From an uncultured Aquimarina sp. (GTDB taxonomy: Bacteria > Bacteroidota > Bacteroidia > Flavobacteriales > Flavobacteriaceae): a DNA stretch of 64,000 nucleotides. The stretch lies in contig NZ_CANLOZ010000003.1 of assembly GCF_947492965.1 (NCBI RefSeq), positions 434,001 through 498,000 of the forward strand. Direction: 5' to 3'. Position 1 is the first letter of the stretch. Every line of letters begins with the position of its first letter. Under the pieces are notes generated by a model that saw only the letters and a program-made list of their open reading frames with translations, made no database searches and was not told where the DNA came from. Below are positions 52,775-62,032 of the stretch, in pieces. A program made the translations under genes and the position numbers.

Positions 52775-54196
52775 CTATCTATAACTTCTTGGCCCCAAAA
52801 AAGCCGCATAAGTTGTTTCTATTAGTGTATCATTGCTATAAACTCCTATTTTTAGTTTGTCTTTATCCCCACTTAGCACAGATGCATGAACCTCAATAAA
52901 CAATGTTCCTTCGGCCAGTCCTTGTCTAGGCACAACAAAGTTTTTATGTGTTACTTGTTCAATTTTTCCTTGATGTGATAACAACTCAAAATGTACATCT
53001 ACAATGTCCTCAGTGGTTTTGTTTACCAACTTATACGTAAATACATTACTAATCATATTATTTTCCTTTCTTTCATAAAGTTGACCAGGTAATCGGAGGA
53101 TATTGGCTTCTACGTCATTTCTTAAGAATAACATTCCAGTAAGTACACCTGTCAGAATCAATAATACACCGGTATATCCTTTTAATCGGGAAGTAAATTC
53201 GAATTTCGCTTTTTTTGCAATATTCTCCTCACTTGCATATCGAATAAGTCCTTTAGGTAGGTTCACGCTTTCCATCATATGGTCACAAGCATCTATACAG
53301 GCAGTACAGTTAACACATTCTAGCTGGGTGCCGTTACGAATATCAATACCGGTAGGACATACATGTACACATTGAAAACAATCTATACAATCTCCTTTTC
53401 CAGTACTTTGGCGGTCTTCATTTTTTTTAAACTTGGCTCTGCCTGTCTCTTTTTCTCCACGTTTGTAGTCGTACGCAACTACAATCGATTTTGAGTCTAA
53501 TAATACTCCCTGTAATCGACCATAAGGACAAGCTATAATACATACTTGTTCTCTAAACCATGCAAAAACAAAATAGAAAACAGCCGTAAAAATCAGTAAT
53601 GAAATTAGAGTGCTAACATGTTTTAAAGGGCCATCAATGATATATTGTAATAATTGATCACTTCCTATAAGATAAGCCAAAAATACATTGGCGATTAAGA
53701 AGGAAATGATAAAAAATATAATCCACTTTATTATTCTTTTTCTGATTTTTTCTGCATTCCAGACTTGCTTATCAAGTCGGATTTGTTTTCCTCGATCACC
53801 TTCTATCCAGTATTCGATTCTTCTAAAAACCATTTCCATAAAAATCGTTTGTGGACATGCCCAACCGCAGAATAATCTCCCGAAAGCCACAGTGAATAGG
53901 GTGATGAATATAACTCCTATAATCATGGAAATCACAAACAAATGAAAATCCTGAGGCCAAAAAGGAGCTCCAAAAATATTGAATTGTCTTTCCAGGACAT
54001 TAAAAAGCAGGAATTGATTTCCGTTGATCTTAATAAAAGGAGCAGAAAACAGAAAGATTAATAATCCGTAACTTACCCACTTTCTATATTTATAGAATTT
54101 TCCACTTGGTTTTTTTGGGTATACCCATGCTCGTTTTCCTTCTGCATTTACAGTAGCAATCGAATCTCTGAATTTTTCATTTGTTGGTGTTTCCAA
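52775..54196 (-). CDS. ccoG: Cytochrome c oxidase accessory protein CcoG
   Basis: The 473-residue membrane ferredoxin has about five membrane helices and the FixG-type FCGWACPQTIFMEMVFRRIEY. Two [4Fe-4S] motifs are seen in CIDCFQCVHVCP and CVNCTACIDAC. The C-terminal 110 residues form an Ig-like domain (FixG_C). CcoG reduces or handles copper during cbb3 assembly. It lies 16 bp after ccoP in the operon. Confidence 0.95.
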   Translation of the reverse strand: METPTNEKFRDSIATVNAEGKRAWVYPKKPSGKFYKYRKWVSYGLLIFLFSAPFIKINGNQFLLFNVLERQFNIFGAPFWPQDFHLFVISMIIGVIFITLFTVAFGRLFCGWACPQTIFMEMVFRRIEYWIEGDRGKQIRLDKQVWNAEKIRKRIIKWIIFFIISFLIANVFLAYLIGSDQLLQYIIDGPLKHVSTLISLLIFTAVFYFVFAWFREQVCIIACPYGRLQGVLLDSKSIVVAYDYKRGEKETGRAKFKKNEDRQSTGKGDCIDCFQCVHVCPTGIDIRNGTQLECVNCTACIDACDHMMESVNLPKGLIRYASEENIAKKAKFEFTSRLKGYTGVLLILTGVLTGMLFLRNDVEANILRLPGQLYERKENNMISNVFTYKLVNKTTEDIVDVHFELLSHQGKIEQVTHKNFVVPRQGLAEGTLFIEVHASVLSGDKDKLKIGVYSNDTLIETTYAAFLGPRSYR

Positions 54197-54212
54197 GAGT
54201 TTTGATTTTCAA

Positions 54213-55169
54213 TTATTCATTCAGTGCGACAGAGGTTGAATCTGATACTAATTCTTGTGTTTCTTCCTTTGATTGTTCTTTTTTTGGAGTATCAGGATCT
54301 ATCCATAGTTCTCCTTGTGCTTCTTTCGGTTCGGCAGGAGTTGTTCCTTCTAAGGTGATGATATAACTAGCTACCTGAGCCATTTCTGCAGGTTTTAATG
54401 TTTGTTTCCAGGCCACCATTCCTTTACCATCTCTACCTCCTTCAGAAATGGTACGAAATATGTTCTTAATTCCACCACCCAAAATCCAATATCTGTCAGT
54501 TAAATTTGGACCAATTCCACCTCCGCCATCAGCGTTGTGACAGGCAACGCAATTCGCTGTGAAAATAGCTTTTCCTGCACTCATGTCCGAAGCATCAGTT
54601 AATAGTGTAACCGTATTTACATCGACTAAATCTTTGGCGGTTTTTTTGTATTCTTCGATCGCAATTTTAGCTTCAGCCATTTCTGTTTCATACTCTTCTC
54701 TTTGGGTGTAGTCATTAAACACATGGAAACGTATCATATAGATCATGCCGAATACGATGGTAGCATAAAATCCATATACCCACCAAGGAGGAAGATTATT
54801 ATCTAATTCTTTAATGCCATCGTAATTATGATCTAGGATGATTTCATCCTCTTGTGCTACCGGTTTACTATCAAGAAGCTTTAGATAGATATCTTTTAAC
54901 CATTTGAATTGTTTTTCTTTCTTAATCTTTTGAGCAAGTACATAACGTTCTTGGGCATCTGGTTTTAGAGATAGGAATAGTATATTTTGTAATGCAGCTA
55001 AACTAATTTCTATCGCAATAGCAAATAACGCAATCATACCTAATACTAACCAGCTAAGAGGTTCTTCAATAAATGCTGAATTGCCGTTAGTTTCAACTGT
55101 AAGTTCTATTAAAATATACGCAATGAGTAAAAAGGTACATACTCTTATATATGATGCGGTTGTTTTCAT
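54213..55169 (-). CDS. ccoP: cbb3 oxidase subunit III, single-haem CcoP
   Basis: The 318-residue protein has two N-terminal membrane segments, a third near residue 140 (WWVYGFYATIVFGMIYMI) and a C-terminal class I cytochrome c domain. Only one haem-binding motif, CVACH, is present, with a distal methionine in GMVAWK; proteobacterial CcoP has two. The C-terminal tail is Pro/Glu/Lys-rich. The start overlaps ccoQ by 4 bp. It passes electrons to CcoO. Confidence 0.93.
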   Translation of the reverse strand: MKTTASYIRVCTFLLIAYILIELTVETNGNSAFIEEPLSWLVLGMIALFAIAIEISLAALQNILFLSLKPDAQERYVLAQKIKKEKQFKWLKDIYLKLLDSKPVAQEDEIILDHNYDGIKELDNNLPPWWVYGFYATIVFGMIYMIRFHVFNDYTQREEYETEMAEAKIAIEEYKKTAKDLVDVNTVTLLTDASDMSAGKAIFTANCVACHNADGGGGIGPNLTDRYWILGGGIKNIFRTISEGGRDGKGMVAWKQTLKPAEMAQVASYIITLEGTTPAEPKEAQGELWIDPDTPKKEQSKEETQELVSDSTSVALNE

Positions 55170-55357
55170 AATGTTAGGTCTTTATCAATTTCTGTTTCTA
55201 ATGGTATATGACTTACTTCTTTGATGTGTTCTTTTTTTGCAGAAATAACCCACCAAAATAATGCGGTAAAGAAGATGAAAAATATCAGGAGAGAAATCAT
55301 AGGATAGATTTCTATTCCCTCGATACTTTCCATATGACCTTTTATAAATTTTAGCAT
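55166..55357 (-). CDS. ccoQ: CcoQ-like small cbb3 subunit
   Basis: The 63-residue protein has one membrane segment (MISLLIFFIFFTALFWWVI) and a charged tail (SAKKEHIKEVSH). It is placed between ccoNO and ccoP, overlapping ccoP by 4 bp. Position and topology identify it as CcoQ/FixQ, which stabilises the complex; sequence similarity is too low to judge alone. Confidence 0.82.
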   Translation of the reverse strand: MLKFIKGHMESIEGIEIYPMISLLIFFIFFTALFWWVISAKKEHIKEVSHIPLETEIDKDLTL

Positions 55358-55361
55358 AGCT

Positions 55362-57569
55362 TTATTCTTTAGTTTGTACTATCGTTTCTTCGTCTTGATT
55401 TTTAACTTTAATATCTGTTCCTAATCTTTGAATGTAGGCGATAAGTGCTACTACTTCTCGATGTCTCATCTCTATGAAGTCTAACCCATTTTCTTCGGCA
55501 TATTTCTTATCGGCTTCATAGGTCTTTGCAAAATCAGGATCGGTATATAGATTTTTTTCAATTTGTATAGCTTGCTCGTCCATCCATTCTTGTGCTCTTG
55601 CAATCTCCTCTGGAGTATAGGGAACTCCTAGGGTTACCATAGCTTCCATTTTTATCTCTGTTTGAGATCTGTCGAGCTTATTTTTTATCAACCATTTGTA
55701 GCTAGGCATGATAGAACCAGAAGAGGTGCTTTGTGGATCGTAGAAATGATTAAGATGCCAATTATCAGAATATTTTCCTCCTATCCTCATAAGATCTGGT
55801 CCTGTACGTTTACTACCCCATAAGAAAGGATGATCATATATATATTCTCCTGCTTTTGAATATTCTCCATAGCGTTCTACCTCACTTCTAAAAGGCCGAA
55901 TCATCTGAGAGTGACAAGAAACACAACTCTCTCTAATATAAAGATCACGTCCTTCTAACTCAAGAGGCGTATAAGGTTTCACGCTTGTGATAGTAGGAAT
56001 ATTAGAATCAACCATTAATGTGGGAATGATTTGTACGGCTCCTCCAATAAGAATAGCGATAGTTGCAAAAATGGTAAGCTTTACGGGTCTTCTTTCTAAC
56101 CAGGTATGGTACCCTTCTTTAGCTGTTCTGTGTCGTGTTACCTTAGTAAGAGGAGCTGCTTCGGCAAGTTCGTCTGCAACTTTGCTTCCACTTTTCACTG
56201 TTTTCACAACATTATAGAGCATAATGAATATTCCTAATATGTAGATGCTTCCACCAATAGCACGCATCCAATACATCGGTATAATTTCATTTACGGTTTC
56301 TAGAAAATTTCCATATACCAGGCTACCATCAGGATTAAATTGCTTCCACATAGAAGCTTGAACAAATCCTGCTACATACATAGGTAATGCATACATGATA
56401 ATACCAAGAGTACCTAACCAAAAGTGAGCATTTGCCAATCCTGTAGACCATAATTTGGTTTTGAAGAGTTTAGGAATTAACCAATATGCCATTCCAAAAG
56501 TTAAAAATCCATTCCATGCTAATGCGCCCACATGAACGTGAGCGATCACCCAATCACTAAAATGGGCAATGGCATTTACATTTTTAAGAGATAACATTGG
56601 ACCTTCGAAAGTCGCCATTCCGTAACCAGTGATGGCAACTACCATAAATTTAAGTACAGGATCTGTACGGACTTTGTCCCAGGCTCCACGAAGAGTTAAT
56701 AAACCATTGATCATTCCACCCCATGATGGAGCGATAAGCATTATAGAAAAAGCAACTCCAAGATTTTGTGCCCAATCTGGTAACGAAGAGTACAACAAAT
56801 GATGAGGACCAGCCCAGATATATATGAAAATAAGGGACCAAAAATGTACTATCGATAATCGATATGAATAAATAGGTCTATTGGCAGCTTTAGGAATGAA
56901 ATAATACATTAATCCTAAGAATGGAGTAGTAAGGAAAAAAGCCACTGCATTATGACCATACCACCATTGTACCAATGCGTCTTGTACTCCTGCATACACT
57001 GAGTAACTTTTTAATGCACTTACAGGAAGTTCCAGACTATTAAAAATATGGAGTACTGCCACAGTTACAACGGTAGCGATGTAAAACCAAATGGCGACAT
57101 ATAAATGACGTTGCCTTCTTTTTAATATTGTTCCAATAAGGTTCCAACCAAAAACAACCCATATTACTGCTATAGCAATATCAAAAGGCCATTCGAGTTC
57201 TGCATATTCTTTGGATGTTGTAAAACCTAAAGGAAGCGTAATGGCAGCACCAACAATAATTAATTGCCATCCCCAGAAGTTAATATTACTGAGAATATCG
57301 CTGAAAATTCTTGCTTTTAATAAACGTTGTGTAGAATAATATACCCCTGCAAAAATGGCATTTCCTACGAAGGCGAAGATTACAGCATTGGTGTGTAGCG
57401 GTCTTAGTCGACCAAAACTCAACCATGATATACCATCGGTAAGGTTAGGGAATAAAAACATGAACGCCAGAAGTAGACCAACTGACATTCCTACAATACC
57501 CCATAGCATCGTAGCGTACAAGAATTTTTTTACGATTTTATTATCGTAATAGAACTGTTCCATTTCCAT
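55362..57569 (-). CDS. ccoNO: Fused cbb3 oxidase subunits I and II (CcoNO)
   Basis: The 735-residue fusion is typical of Bacteroidota. The N-terminal 480 residues are the haem-copper oxidase subunit I with about 12 helices. Ligand histidines lie in PLHTNAVIFA, WWYGHNAVAF, GPHHLLYSSLPDW and IAHVHVGALAWNG. After a linker and one helix, the CcoO part carries a cytochrome c motif CVSCHSQMI and a methionine region SIMPSYKWL. The complex reduces oxygen at high affinity and pumps protons. It starts 1 bp after ccoS. Confidence 0.97.
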   Translation of the reverse strand: MEMEQFYYDNKIVKKFLYATMLWGIVGMSVGLLLAFMFLFPNLTDGISWLSFGRLRPLHTNAVIFAFVGNAIFAGVYYSTQRLLKARIFSDILSNINFWGWQLIIVGAAITLPLGFTTSKEYAELEWPFDIAIAVIWVVFGWNLIGTILKRRQRHLYVAIWFYIATVVTVAVLHIFNSLELPVSALKSYSVYAGVQDALVQWWYGHNAVAFFLTTPFLGLMYYFIPKAANRPIYSYRLSIVHFWSLIFIYIWAGPHHLLYSSLPDWAQNLGVAFSIMLIAPSWGGMINGLLTLRGAWDKVRTDPVLKFMVVAITGYGMATFEGPMLSLKNVNAIAHFSDWVIAHVHVGALAWNGFLTFGMAYWLIPKLFKTKLWSTGLANAHFWLGTLGIIMYALPMYVAGFVQASMWKQFNPDGSLVYGNFLETVNEIIPMYWMRAIGGSIYILGIFIMLYNVVKTVKSGSKVADELAEAAPLTKVTRHRTAKEGYHTWLERRPVKLTIFATIAILIGGAVQIIPTLMVDSNIPTITSVKPYTPLELEGRDLYIRESCVSCHSQMIRPFRSEVERYGEYSKAGEYIYDHPFLWGSKRTGPDLMRIGGKYSDNWHLNHFYDPQSTSSGSIMPSYKWLIKNKLDRSQTEIKMEAMVTLGVPYTPEEIARAQEWMDEQAIQIEKNLYTDPDFAKTYEADKKYAEENGLDFIEMRHREVVALIAYIQRLGTDIKVKNQDEETIVQTKE

Positions 57570-57570
57570 G

Positions 57571-57765
57571 TTAAGATTGTTTGGTTTTAGAAGGTGTTGA
57601 AGATTTTTCTTGGCCTTCTTTTACGAGTTCGTCTTCAAAAAGCATGCGAATAGATGGCGTATAAACGTCATCGTATTGTCCATTTTTTATAGAAAATATA
57701 AAAGCAATAAAAAAGACAATCGCTACTAGAATACTAATCGTTAAGAGCACATAAATAACACCCAT
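57571..57765 (-). CDS. ccoS: cbb3 oxidase maturation protein CcoS
   Basis: From ATG 57765 the product is MGVIYVLLTISILVAIVFF with the IKNGQYDD motif after the helix, which matches CcoS closely. The 7-residue extension in the ORF track starts upstream of the predicted transcription start and is rejected. CcoS is needed to insert cofactors into CcoN. It is the first gene of the ccoS-NO-Q-P-G-H-safE operon, and its promoter has a perfect box and -7 element. Confidence 0.92.
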   Translation of the reverse strand: MGVIYVLLTISILVAIVFFIAFIFSIKNGQYDDVYTPSIRMLFEDELVKEGQEKSSTPSKTKQS

Positions 57766-57783
57766 ACTTATTTTATTATGCAT

Positions 57784-57826
57784 CAAAAGTATGTGCCAAC
57801 CTTTTCTTAAAAAATGACATTTATCA
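57784..57826 (-). promoter_or_regulatory. CRP/FNR-type box and -7 element of the cco operon
   Basis: Minus-strand TGATAAATGTCA (57826-57815) is identical to the hpf box. It is followed by TACTTTTG (57791-57784), again 35 bp from start to start. Confidence 0.82.
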
Positions 57827-57931
57827 GGTTTCGAAATCCATCTTGTAAAAAGTATTTTTGTATGGAATACAGATTTAGAATTTTAGCCGCACTAGAAACA
57901 AATAGTTTTTAATACAGGTATAAAGCTATAA

Positions 57932-58531
57932 TCAAAGGAATCTATATGAACTGGTTTTACACCAATTATAATCTTGTTGGAGTGTATATTGAATAACCTT
58001 ATTTGCTTTAGTGAATGCGTCGTATTTTATAAATTCCATATGAATAGGCTTAAGAATATAACCACCCCAATAGGGTGGTTTTGGAATTTCTTTGTTTTGG
58101 AATTTCTGTTCCAATTGTTCCATACCTCTGTCCAGAATTGTTCGAGATGGTATAATAGTACTTTGTTCAGAAACCCAAGCTGCAAGTTTGCTACCTCTAG
58201 GACGAGATTCGAAATATCCTTCTGATAAATTTTCAGGTATTTTTTCGGTATGGCCGTAAATATGTACTTCTCTTTGCGATTTATTCCAGTTAAACAATAG
58301 TGAAGCTCTATTGTTGTTTGCAAGCGCTTTTCCTTTTTCACTCTTATAATTGGTGAAAAAGATAAAACCTTCCCAAGTAAATCTCTTTAATAAAACAATC
58401 CTGGTTTTTGGAAAACCATCTATTCCAATGGTAGAAAGTTGCATAGCATTTATTTCATCTCCAGTATCCAAGTTTTTTATTTCATAAAACCACTGTTGGA
58501 AGTGTTCTATGGGATTATAATGCTTCGACAT
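57932..58531 (-). CDS. pdxH: Pyridoxamine 5'-phosphate oxidase family protein
   Basis: The 199-residue flavoprotein shows the PdxH pattern: DGFPKTRIVLLKRF, FFTNYKSEKGKAL, ESRPRGSKLAAWVSEQS and PPYWGGYILKP. PdxH makes pyridoxal phosphate with FMN and oxygen. The C terminus is unusual: instead of W-x-x-x-RL-x-P it ends DYNWCKTSSYRFL, so the conserved Arg-Leu-Pro end is altered. It overlaps ccoI by 17 bp, an odd partner for an oxygen-dependent enzyme. The enzyme could be divergent or use another substrate. Confidence 0.85.
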   Translation of the reverse strand: MSKHYNPIEHFQQWFYEIKNLDTGDEINAMQLSTIGIDGFPKTRIVLLKRFTWEGFIFFTNYKSEKGKALANNNRASLLFNWNKSQREVHIYGHTEKIPENLSEGYFESRPRGSKLAAWVSEQSTIIPSRTILDRGMEQLEQKFQNKEIPKPPYWGGYILKPIHMEFIKYDAFTKANKVIQYTLQQDYNWCKTSSYRFL

Positions 58532-60923
58532 CTCCTTTCTTTTTATGGTATAGCTTAAAACTCATAAAATTTGTAAGTACCGTCACATAAATTACTATAG
58601 AAATTGAACTTAATGGCATTAGAATGGCAGCTACGATAGGAGATAATTGACCTATTACAGCAAAATACAAGCCAATTATATTATAGAAAAATGATATAAT
58701 AAAGCTTGATTTAATTACTTGGATTGTCTTTTTTGAAATATGTAAAAGATCACTGATTTTTTCAAATTCTGATGCATCTAAAATTGCATCACAAGCTGGA
58801 GAAAATACATTCACATTTTCTGATATAGCGATTCCTACGTTACTTTGTGCCAGTGCTCCGGCATCATTAAGACCATCTCCAATCATCATTACGTTTCGAT
58901 GGTTTTCCTGCAAGTTCTTGATATGGTTAAGTTTGTCTTTTGGTTTTTGATTAAAAAGTAATGAAGTCGTTTTAGGAAGTATTTTCTGTAAATAAGATCT
59001 TTCTCCCTGATTATCACCAGAGATTATTGATACTTCGTAAGTAATAGATAACTTTTTAAATAATTTTTCGAGTCCTTTTCGATATTGATTGTAAAAAATG
59101 AAATGGCCTCGGTAATTATCATTTGTGCTTATATGTACGGAAGTGTTAAGCTGTTTTTCGTTATCAGGATTTCCTACAAAATTCGTAGAACCAATTTTAA
59201 TGGAGTTTTCGGCATGTTTTCCTTCTATACCACTACCGATATACTCTTGATATTCATCTAAAGTCATAATTTCATATGCTGCAAGTGTATCGTATAAAGA
59301 TCTGCTTAACGGATGGTTTGAAGCCCGTAGAGTGTTTTTTAATAATGCTTCTTCGGTATGTGATAAAGGTTGCCCATGATATTCAATATTATTTTTTTTA
59401 TGTACTGTAATCGTACCTGTTTTATCAAACAGAATGGTATCTGCATTTGCCATTTGCTCGATAACGTCAGCATTTTTGAGATAAAATTTATGCTTACCGA
59501 AGAACCTTAGTACATTTCCTAGTGCAAATGGTCTGGCTAATGCTAATGCGCAAGGGCATGCAATGATTAAGACTGCTGTAAAAACATTCATGGCTTTGGA
59601 TGCATCCTTAAATAACCAGTAACTAGTTGCAATAACTGCGATACATAAAATGATTATGGTAAAATATTGGCTTACCATATCGGTAAGATTGGTAAAAGAA
59701 TCGGCTTTGTTCTTTTTAAAAATATCATTACTCCATAATTGAGTTAGATAACTTTGTTCTACGGATTTGAGCGCTTCAATTTCTATTGCTCCGTTCATCT
59801 GTTTTCCTCCTGCAAAAAGTTTATCTCCAGATCGTTTAGAAACAGGCTCACTTTCTCCAGTAACAAAACTGTAATCTATCCTTGCATTACCATTAATTAA
59901 TATGCTGTCTACAGGAATTAATTCCTCATTTCTAATTAATAAACGATCTCCTTCTTTAATTTCATATACCTGAATGTTCTCTTCTAGTTTCTGGTCTGAA
60001 GAAATTCTGGTGACTGCAATGGGAAAATAGGATTTATAATCTCTTTCGAAGGATAAGAAAGTATATGTCTTTTGTTGAAAAAACTTCCCTAATAATAGGA
60101 AGAATATCAAACCGGTGAGGCTATCAAAAAAACCGGTGCCTAGATCAAATATTATTTCTACAGTACTTCTAATGAAGAGTACTAAAATACCTAAGGCAAT
60201 AGGTACATCGATATTTAATATGTTATTTCGTAACCCTTTATAGGCAGAAATTAGATATTCCTGACCCGCATAAAAAACAACAGGTATCGAAAAAGCAAAC
60301 ATTAACCATCTAAAAGCATGTTTATATTGTTCTAACCAATATTCTGACACTTCAAAATATTCAGGGAAAGATAAAAACATCACGTTTCCAAAAGCAAAAC
60401 CTGCAACTCCTAATTTATAGAATAAACTTCGGTTAATATGTTGATTGCCCTTAGTATAATCCTCTAAGCTAATATAAGGCTCATATCCTATGGAGTTAAG
60501 TAAAGTAACAACTTCTTTTAGGGTAGTTTCTGAAGTATCAAAAGTTACTCTTACCGTTTTTTTCGGAAAATTTACTTGTGATGCAGAAATCGATGTATGA
60601 AGCTTATGCAAATTTTCTAAAATCCAAATACAGGAACTACAATGTATATGAGGGATATATAAGGTAACTATCTGGATATTTTCATTGCTGAACTCGATTA
60701 ATCTTTCAATAATATCAGGATTATCGAGATAATCGTACTTTCCTTCGAGCTCTTTGGGAATGGCTCCAGGAGTAGATTGTAAATCATAATAGCAGGATAA
60801 ATTATTGGTGGAAAAAATTTCATACACTGTTTTGCATCCATTACAGCAAAAAGTTTTATGATCAAATTTCACAATTGTTTTATCACATTCATTGCCGCAG
60901 TGAAAACATTTTGTAGCTATCAT
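58515..60923 (-). CDS. ccoI: Copper-transporting P-type ATPase CcoI/FixI
   Basis: From ATG 60923 (MIATKCFHCGNECDK) the protein has 802 residues; the ORF-track start at 60977 lies upstream of the predicted promoter. It has a Cys-rich N-terminal zinc-ribbon-like domain (CFHCGNEC, CCNGC), a heavy-metal-associated domain with HCSSCIW, and eight membrane helices. The CPC metal site (ACPCALALARPF), the phosphorylation site DKTGTITV and the GDGLNDAGAL hinge follow. This is CcoI, which exports copper to the periplasm for cbb3 oxidase. It is transcribed with pdxH and divergent from a usp gene. Confidence 0.95.
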   Translation of the reverse strand: MIATKCFHCGNECDKTIVKFDHKTFCCNGCKTVYEIFSTNNLSCYYDLQSTPGAIPKELEGKYDYLDNPDIIERLIEFSNENIQIVTLYIPHIHCSSCIWILENLHKLHTSISASQVNFPKKTVRVTFDTSETTLKEVVTLLNSIGYEPYISLEDYTKGNQHINRSLFYKLGVAGFAFGNVMFLSFPEYFEVSEYWLEQYKHAFRWLMFAFSIPVVFYAGQEYLISAYKGLRNNILNIDVPIALGILVLFIRSTVEIIFDLGTGFFDSLTGLIFFLLLGKFFQQKTYTFLSFERDYKSYFPIAVTRISSDQKLEENIQVYEIKEGDRLLIRNEELIPVDSILINGNARIDYSFVTGESEPVSKRSGDKLFAGGKQMNGAIEIEALKSVEQSYLTQLWSNDIFKKNKADSFTNLTDMVSQYFTIIILCIAVIATSYWLFKDASKAMNVFTAVLIIACPCALALARPFALGNVLRFFGKHKFYLKNADVIEQMANADTILFDKTGTITVHKKNNIEYHGQPLSHTEEALLKNTLRASNHPLSRSLYDTLAAYEIMTLDEYQEYIGSGIEGKHAENSIKIGSTNFVGNPDNEKQLNTSVHISTNDNYRGHFIFYNQYRKGLEKLFKKLSITYEVSIISGDNQGERSYLQKILPKTTSLLFNQKPKDKLNHIKNLQENHRNVMMIGDGLNDAGALAQSNVGIAISENVNVFSPACDAILDASEFEKISDLLHISKKTIQVIKSSFIISFFYNIIGLYFAVIGQLSPIVAAILMPLSSISIVIYVTVLTNFMSFKLYHKKKGDVEAL

Positions 60924-60940
60924 ATCTATTAGATTTTGTA

Positions 60941-61014
60941 CAAAAATCATAAAGACTACGTTCGTATCATATGACAAAAATCATAGTTTGGAGAAGGCAA
61001 ATAAAATAGTTTTG
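60941..61014. promoter_or_regulatory. Divergent promoter with CRP/FNR-type box (ccoI and usp)
   Basis: The box TGACAAAAATCA (60972-60983) lies between the two genes. Rightward TAGTTTTG starts at 61007, and leftward GATTTTTG starts at 60948. Both are exactly 35 bp from the box start in their own direction, so one site could drive both. Confidence 0.75.
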
Positions 61015-61039
61015 AGATATCAACATAATACTAAAAACC

Positions 61040-61966
61040 ATGAAAAAGATTTTGCTACTTACCGATTTCTCAGAAAACTCCTGGAATGCTATTGATTATG
61101 CTACAGAACTTTTTAAGGAAGAATCTTGTACATTTTATATAGTAAATGCTTACAGCAAAATTATTTATGAAGCTATTCATCTCTCCGATCATCCATCTGA
61201 GCGTAGTGTAGAAAATACAGTACAATTAGATGTTTTAACAAACCTGAAACACATAAAGAAAAGCTTGGAGTATGCGAATGTTAATAAGAACCATTATTTT
61301 GAAATCATTGCAGTTTTTGGCACGATCACTGAAGTAACATCAGAAATAGTAGCATCCAAGAAAATAGATCTTATCGTTATGGGGACTAAGGGAACTACTG
61401 CTGCAAAAGAAGTATTTATAGGTAGCAATGCTGTACGAATCATAAAAGCTATCAAAAAATGTCCGGTTGTAGTCATACCATCTGGTTTTTCCTTGATAAA
61501 CCATCCTTTGCATATAGCATTTGCAACAGAATTTACACATTTTTATAGTAAGGAAGAATTAACACCTTTAATAGACCTAGCTATACATAAAAGTGCGAAA
61601 ATCGATATTGTACACATTCCGAAGCAAGCAGGTTCTTTATCAGAGGAACAAAAATTTAATTCAGAAATATTACAAGAATATTTTAATGCTATAGATAGTT
61701 ATGTGCATACCATAAACATGGGTGATTCTATAGCTTCAACTTTACAAGGTTTTGCAGAAAAATCGAATGTAGATCTATTAGCAATGTTGAATTATAGATA
61801 CAGTTTTTTAGAAAAATTAACCAGAGAACCTGTCATTAAAAATATAGCGTTTTATTCAAAAATTCCTTTTATGATACTACCAGAAATAGGAATGAGTACT
61901 TCATTCTCTAAAATAGGTAAAGACGTATCTAAAAGATATCAAAATCTGATAAAAGATACGGTATAA
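61040..61966 (+). CDS. Universal stress protein, tandem UspA domains
   Basis: The 308-residue protein starts MKKILLLTDFSENSWNAIDYA. The first UspA domain has the motif VMGTKGTTAAKEVFIGSNAVRII. The second lacks a usable nucleotide motif (AMLNYRYSFLEKLTREPVIKNI). It carries an extra C-terminal tail of about 25 basic residues. It is divergent from ccoI and first of four successive USP genes that run off the window. It has its own box. Confidence 0.9.
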   Translation: MKKILLLTDFSENSWNAIDYATELFKEESCTFYIVNAYSKIIYEAIHLSDHPSERSVENTVQLDVLTNLKHIKKSLEYANVNKNHYFEIIAVFGTITEVTSEIVASKKIDLIVMGTKGTTAAKEVFIGSNAVRIIKAIKKCPVVVIPSGFSLINHPLHIAFATEFTHFYSKEELTPLIDLAIHKSAKIDIVHIPKQAGSLSEEQKFNSEILQEYFNAIDSYVHTINMGDSIASTLQGFAEKSNVDLLAMLNYRYSFLEKLTREPVIKNIAFYSKIPFMILPEIGMSTSFSKIGKDVSKRYQNLIKDTV

Positions 61967-61967
61967 C

Positions 61968-62010
61968 TGATATTAGTCATAGTTCATCTCCTAGACAGGA
62001 CTTAGTTTTG
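61968..62010 (+). promoter_or_regulatory. CRP/FNR-type box and -7 element of a usp gene
   Basis: TGATATTAGTCA (61968-61979) and TAGTTTTG (62003-62010) are 35 bp apart from start to start. Confidence 0.72.
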
Positions 62011-62032
62011 GATATAATAAAAACTATTTATC

